A DNA stretch of 64,000 nucleotides. Source: CAMASH01 sp041746635. GTDB lineage: Bacteria; Verrucomicrobiota; Verrucomicrobiia; Chthoniobacterales; Terrimicrobiaceae. Within the stretch, counting starts at the first letter, position 1, and the number at the start of each line of letters is the position of its first letter. The translations under genes and the position numbers were made by a program. The notes under the pieces were generated by a model, which did not search any database, was not told the origin of the DNA, and saw nothing but the letters and a program-made list of their open reading frames with translations. This document shows, piece after piece, positions 59,720 to 64,000 of this stretch. The stretch is taken from assembly GCA_041746635.1 (NCBI GenBank), contig JBGTGQ010000008.1:17909-81908 (forward strand), read 5' to 3'.

Positions 59720-62700
59720 ATGAACATTCCGCGATGGTTTCGTCTGGTTGTTTTCCTTCTCCCCTCCCTTCTTTTCGCCGCGCCTCCGCAGGCCACGCCG
59801 ACTCCCACCGGACGACAAATCCCGGCGGCGTTGCGGGATTGGGAGGACTGGGCGACTTGGGGCGACGCGCACCGGTCGTGCCCGACTCCCTATAACGAGG
59901 CGGGCAAGCACCTTTGTTTCTGGCCTTCGCGGCTGGGGTTGCAAGTGGATCGTACGGCCGGACGCTTCGACTTGGGCGTGACGGTTTTCAACGAAACCTG
60001 GGTGCCCCTGCCCGGTGGACGCGAGGCTTGGCCGATCGATGTGAAAGCGAATGGCGTCGCCGTTCCGGTGCTGGAGCACGACGGACGCCCCGCCGTGAAA
60101 CTTGCGACGGGCACTTACAAACTGGAAGGCGGGTTCCGCTGGAACGAAATCCCGCAAGGCCTTCCCCTGCCCCGCGAAATCGGCGTGCTCGCGCTCACGC
60201 TGGAAGGTGAGCCGGTGGATGCGCCGACCTGGGACGCGCAAGGATTTCTCTGGCTGAAACGCGACGCATCCTCCGAGGAGGCGGACAAGGATTTTCTCTC
60301 GGTCAAAGTCTATGCCCTGATCGAAGACGGCATCCCGCTCTGGCTGCACACGCAGGTGGAATTAATTGTTTCGGGCAAAAGCCGCGAGGAGGAAATCGGC
60401 GCCATCCTGCCCGCAGGCTGGAAACTCTCCGCCGTGAACAGTCCCCTTCCCGTCGTGGTGGACGACGCCGGACGGATGAAGGCGCAGGTGCGCGCGGGGA
60501 AATGGACGGTGAATGTGGATGCATTCCGGCTCGATAATCCCCCGGAGTTTCGCTACGCGGCCGAGGCCAAGCCGGCGGCGGAGGAAGAGTTGATCGCGTT
60601 CCAAGCCAAGCCGGATTTCCGCATGGTGGACATCACCGATTCGCCGTCGGTTGATGTCTCACAAACGACTTTCCCTGACCAGTGGCGGGAATTTCCCGTC
60701 TATCGCTGGGACACCGCCACGCCCTTTACCATGGTGGAACGCATGCGGGGCATGGGCCTGCAAAAACCGCAGGGACTGAAAATCAACCGCACCCTCTGGC
60801 TTGATGAAAATGGCCGCGGGCTCACCTTCCGCGACCGCATCTCCGGCGCGATGCAGCAAATCTGGCGTCTCGACGCGGCGGAGGGTCAGGACCTCGGTTC
60901 CGTGCGCAGCAACGGCGAGGGTCAGCTCATCACCCTCAATCCGCAGAACAATGCACTAGGCGTGGAGATCCGCACCCGTGCTCTCAATTTGGAAGCCACC
61001 GGTCGCTCGGAACGCTCCGGCGAACTCTCCGCCACCGGCTGGCGCTCCGACGCGGACGCGCTCAACGTCGCTTTGAATCTCCCGCCCGGCTGGCGCCTTT
61101 TTGCCCTCTTCGGCGCGGATTGGGTGCGGGGCGATTGGCTCACCGCCTGGACCTTGCTCGACCTTTTCCTGCTTCTGATATTTTCGCTGGCGGTGTTCCG
61201 GCTCTGGGGCTTCGCTCCCGCGGTGGTGGCGTTTCTGGCCTTTGGGATTTCCTACCACGAACCTGGTGCGCCGCGCTATGTGTGGCTCGTCCTGATCATG
61301 CCGTTGGCTCTGCTCCGCGTGGTGCCTGATGGCTGGGGACGCCGCCTCTTGCAGATCTGGAAGTGGGTCATGGTTGTCATCTTTGTCTTAATCCTCGCTC
61401 CATTCCTTTCCGCGCAAGTGCAACAGGCTCTGTTTCCGCAGTTGGAAAAACTCGGATCCGAAAATCGAATGCTGATATCCCCCAGGTCAGAGCAACAAGC
61501 TGATGTTGTTTCCGCCGCAAGTGCTCCACCAGTTAATGAGCTACAAACAAGGATCCTAGAACAGGAAAGCCTGCCCGCAGGAAAAGCTTACCGCGGTTCG
61601 TGGGGGATGGCTTCGCCCTCAAACGTCTCCGCCAAAAGCAATCTCATGTATGACACCAGAGCCCGCATCCAAACCGGCCCCGGCGTGCCGGACTGGAACT
61701 GGCGCACGGTGACGTTTGGCTGGAACGGCCCGGTGCAGGCCTCGCAGCAAGTGCGGCCTATTTTGATTTCGCTCACGGTGGAACGTATCCTCACCGTGCT
61801 GCGGATCGTCCTTCTGCTGGCGCTGGCCGCCATTCTGCTCAATGCCCGGCGGCTGACCGGCCCGTTTTTTCAAGCTTCGGGCAAAACGGCGATCTGGCTG
61901 GCTTTTCTGGCCTTGAGCCTCACCGCCACACACGCGCAGGACATCCCGGACAAGGAAACGCTCAAGACCCTGCACGACCGACTGCTGGAACCTTCCGACG
62001 CCTACCCGAACGCCGCGAACATTCCGTCCGTCACGCTCACGATCAAAGACCGGCGCATCAGCATGGAGGCGGAGATTCACAACGCCATTCGCACGGCGGT
62101 TCCGCTGCCCGGACGGCTGCCGGCGTGGTCACCGGTTTCCGTGACGGTTGATGGAAAACCCGAGGCAGCGCTGCGCCGCGACGACGGTTATCTTTGGGTT
62201 GTGCTGAGCGAGGGCGTTCATCGCGTGCAGGTGGAGGGACTCCTGCCCGATGTGACCGAATGGGAGTGGACCTTCCAGCTCAAGCCACGGCGGGTCACGA
62301 TTGACGCGTCGGGGTGGAACGTGAGCGGCGTGCGCCCGGATGGCACGCCTGAGCAGCAGGTCTTTTTTGCGCTCAAACAAAAAACCACCGCCGGACAGGC
62401 CAGTTACGACCGTCAGGATTATCAATCGCTTGTCGTGGTCGATCGGCGGCTGGAACTCGGCCTCGTCTGGCAGGTGCGCACGACCGTTTCGCGCCTGTCG
62501 CCCGAGGGCAAGGCGGTGTCCCTGCGCGTGCCTTTGCTCGCGGGAGAAAACGTTCTTTCGTCCAACGCAGTGGTGAAGGACGGCTTTATCGAAGTCCGCC
62601 TCGGCGCGCAGGAACCGGCTTTCACCTGGGAAAGCGAGATTTCCTTTGCCCCCGATCTCAAACTGACCACCAAGCCCGATGATTCCTGGGTGGAACGCTG

Positions 62701-63790
62701 GAACCTTGTTGCCTCGCCCGTGTGGAACGTCACCATTTCCGGCCTCGCCCCGATCTTCGAACCGGGCAATCCCGAACTCGTGCCGGTCTGGCATCCCTGG
62801 CCGGGCGAAAGCGTGGATCTGGCCATCAGCCGCCCCGCGGCCATCGCTGGCGCCACCGTCACAGTCAACAACGGCACCCACACTGTCACCCTCGGCAAAC
62901 GTCAGCGCACCGCCAAGCTCGACCTTTCGCTGCGGTGCAGCCTGGGCGAGGATTTTCTCATCGGCCTGCCCGCCGGGGCGGACGTGACCTCGCTGAACTT
63001 TAACGGTTCAACCATTCCCGTGCGCATGGATGGCGGCAAGGTCATCGTTCCGCTGCGCCCCGGCGACCAGTCTCTCTCGCTGGAATGGAAAACCAACACC
63101 CCGCTGGGCTTCCACGCCCAAGTCGAGGAGGTCCGCCTGCCGGTGGAAAGCGCGAACATCAAGACCGTGCTCACCGTTCCCGACAATCGCTGGGTTCTCT
63201 GGACGAGTGGTCCCTTGCGCGGACCCGCCGTGCGTTTTTGGACCGTGTTGATTTGCTGCCTGCTCGCCGCTTGGGTGCTGGGCCGGGTGAATCTCTCCCC
63301 GCTGCGCCCCGTTGAGTGGATGCTCCTCTCGCTCGGGCTCACCCAGGTTTCGCTCGCAATTGCCCTGATCGTCATCGGGTGGTTGTTTTTCCTGGCCTGG
63401 CGCGGACGCGCATCGTTTTTGCGCCTGCCGGTGCTGGCTTTCAACCTGCTGCAAGTGCTGCTCATCGGCCTCACCGCGCTTTCGCTCGGCATTTTCGTCG
63501 CCGTGGTCGCCCAGGGCTTGCTGGGTAACCCCGAGATGTTCATTCAAGGCAACGGCTCCAGCCGGACCCTGCTGAACTGGTATCAGCCGCGTTGCGAAAA
63601 CATGCTGCCCCAGCCGGGCTGTTGGACCGTTTCGATCTGGTGGTTCCGTATCCTCATGCTTGCCTGGGCGCTCTGGCTCGCCGCCTCGCTCATCCGCTGG
63701 CTGCGCTGGGCCTGGGAGCAGTTCAGCACTGGGGGCTGTTTCCGAAAGAGTGCAAGCTCCGTGACGCCGCCGCCCTTAAATCCGGCTTGA
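59720..63790 (+). CDS. very large membrane-anchored protein of unknown function
   Basis: 1,356 residues from the ATG at 59720. A signal peptide (F-R-L-V-V-F-L-L-P-S-L-L-F-A), about 430 residues of beta-rich periplasmic domain, a cluster of about four transmembrane helices (residues 480-570), a short loop, another helix near 690-715, a second beta-rich periplasmic domain to about 1150, and five or so C-terminal helices. It contains no catalytic motif that I recognise. Its size and two-domain layout suggest an envelope-spanning structural or assembly role. Nothing in the neighbourhood defines it. Confidence 0.85.
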   Translation: MNIPRWFRLVVFLLPSLLFAAPPQATPTPTGRQIPAALRDWEDWATWGDAHRSCPTPYNEAGKHLCFWPSRLGLQVDRTAGRFDLGVTVFNETWVPLPGGREAWPIDVKANGVAVPVLEHDGRPAVKLATGTYKLEGGFRWNEIPQGLPLPREIGVLALTLEGEPVDAPTWDAQGFLWLKRDASSEEADKDFLSVKVYALIEDGIPLWLHTQVELIVSGKSREEEIGAILPAGWKLSAVNSPLPVVVDDAGRMKAQVRAGKWTVNVDAFRLDNPPEFRYAAEAKPAAEEELIAFQAKPDFRMVDITDSPSVDVSQTTFPDQWREFPVYRWDTATPFTMVERMRGMGLQKPQGLKINRTLWLDENGRGLTFRDRISGAMQQIWRLDAAEGQDLGSVRSNGEGQLITLNPQNNALGVEIRTRALNLEATGRSERSGELSATGWRSDADALNVALNLPPGWRLFALFGADWVRGDWLTAWTLLDLFLLLIFSLAVFRLWGFAPAVVAFLAFGISYHEPGAPRYVWLVLIMPLALLRVVPDGWGRRLLQIWKWVMVVIFVLILAPFLSAQVQQALFPQLEKLGSENRMLISPRSEQQADVVSAASAPPVNELQTRILEQESLPAGKAYRGSWGMASPSNVSAKSNLMYDTRARIQTGPGVPDWNWRTVTFGWNGPVQASQQVRPILISLTVERILTVLRIVLLLALAAILLNARRLTGPFFQASGKTAIWLAFLALSLTATHAQDIPDKETLKTLHDRLLEPSDAYPNAANIPSVTLTIKDRRISMEAEIHNAIRTAVPLPGRLPAWSPVSVTVDGKPEAALRRDDGYLWVVLSEGVHRVQVEGLLPDVTEWEWTFQLKPRRVTIDASGWNVSGVRPDGTPEQQVFFALKQKTTAGQASYDRQDYQSLVVVDRRLELGLVWQVRTTVSRLSPEGKAVSLRVPLLAGENVLSSNAVVKDGFIEVRLGAQEPAFTWESEISFAPDLKLTTKPDDSWVERWNLVASPVWNVTISGLAPIFEPGNPELVPVWHPWPGESVDLAISRPAAIAGATVTVNNGTHTVTLGKRQRTAKLDLSLRCSLGEDFLIGLPAGADVTSLNFNGSTIPVRMDGGKVIVPLRPGDQSLSLEWKTNTPLGFHAQVEEVRLPVESANIKTVLTVPDNRWVLWTSGPLRGPAVRFWTVLICCLLAAWVLGRVNLSPLRPVEWMLLSLGLTQVSLAIALIVIGWLFFLAWRGRASFLRLPVLAFNLLQVLLIGLTALSLGIFVAVVAQGLLGNPEMFIQGNGSSRTLLNWYQPRCENMLPQPGCWTVSIWWFRILMLAWALWLAASLIRWLRWAWEQFSTGGCFRKSASSVTPPPLNPA

Positions 63791-63865
63791 GTCTATTGAG
63801 CGGGGCATTGAGTAGCTCTCACTGAGAGGACGCCTTAGCCGGCAGTACTAAGAACAATCCAGCCA

Positions 63866-64000
63866 GTAGAGTAGGGAGGGAAGCCACGGAATGAGAGGCA
63901 CAAGGCCAATGACCGCCGACTTCCTTCCCCCTCGTCAAACCGGACGTGCAGATTTCCCGCATCCGGCTTTAGCAGGGCGTTATTGTGCGGCGCATTCACA
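63866..64000 (-). mobile_element. 3' end of a group II intron (domains V and VI), minus strand
   Basis: On the minus strand the sequence at about 63969-63938 is an AGC-triad, GAAA-tetraloop hairpin: AGCCGGATGCGG-GAAA-TCTGCACGTCCGG, the group II domain V consensus with its bulge. It is followed by GACGAGGGGG and a domain VI-like stem closing in CTTCCCTCC, then CTACTCTAC at about 63876-63867, the probable 3' splice end. A TAA at 63982-63980 in minus frame could be the end of the intron-encoded reverse transcriptase, which would lie to the right of the window. Confidence 0.7.

Overview
The window looks like a chromosomal segment of a GC-rich bacterium, most probably a verrucomicrobial relative. 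Pointers are a PEP-CTERM protein, a GYF/MoxR/DUF58/SpoIIM/RDD membrane operon, two ABC-F ATPases, a serpin, and heptameric repeats next to start codons. The taxonomic call is inference.

Bases 1 to about 14,560 are one end of an integrated mobile element loaded with defence genes. In order it holds a 5'-truncated N6-adenine DNA methylase and a PD-(D/E)XK-like partner, an XRE repressor with an ImmA/IrrE metallopeptidase, and a short type II CBASS operon (patatin phospholipase, CD-NTase, E2-like protein). These are followed by VirB9/VirB10/lipoprotein-like conjugation genes, an excisionase-type protein, an AbiEii/AbiEi toxin-antitoxin pair, and a tyrosine integrase. The integrase abuts a tRNA-3'-end-like att junction and two copies of a structured repeat. 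The far end of the element lies outside the window.

Bases 14,884 to 24,231 are a tightly coupled eleven-gene-style envelope operon (ten genes seen here), mostly joined by ATGA overlaps. After it come FabG, a Gfo/Idh oxidoreductase, a decayed esterase, a PEP-CTERM protein, and thiC behind a TPP riboswitch.

From 30,441 to 33,472 the 3' tail of thiC is repeated twice around a small toxin-antitoxin cluster (truncated nucleotidyltransferase, MNT/HEPN, DUF433, DUF4160, paralogous 100-residue proteins), suggesting insertion or accretion at the thiC end. Directly after it, 33,520 to 36,160 encodes an AAA ATPase, a PIN nuclease and an ATP-dependent RNA ligase in one operon. This is the best candidate for an undescribed system: the ends a PIN nuclease normally leaves are those such a ligase can rejoin.

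The rest is mainly housekeeping: desaturase, a TrhO-RluA fusion, Uup-like ABC-F, DEAD-box helicase, serpin, a REP-associated transposase with its REP palindromes, a BaiN-type flavoprotein, a second ABC-F, MetF, methyltransferase, glycosyltransferase, a FIST/MacA/MacB export operon, and a 1,356-residue membrane protein. The right edge holds the 3' end of a group II intron on the minus strand.
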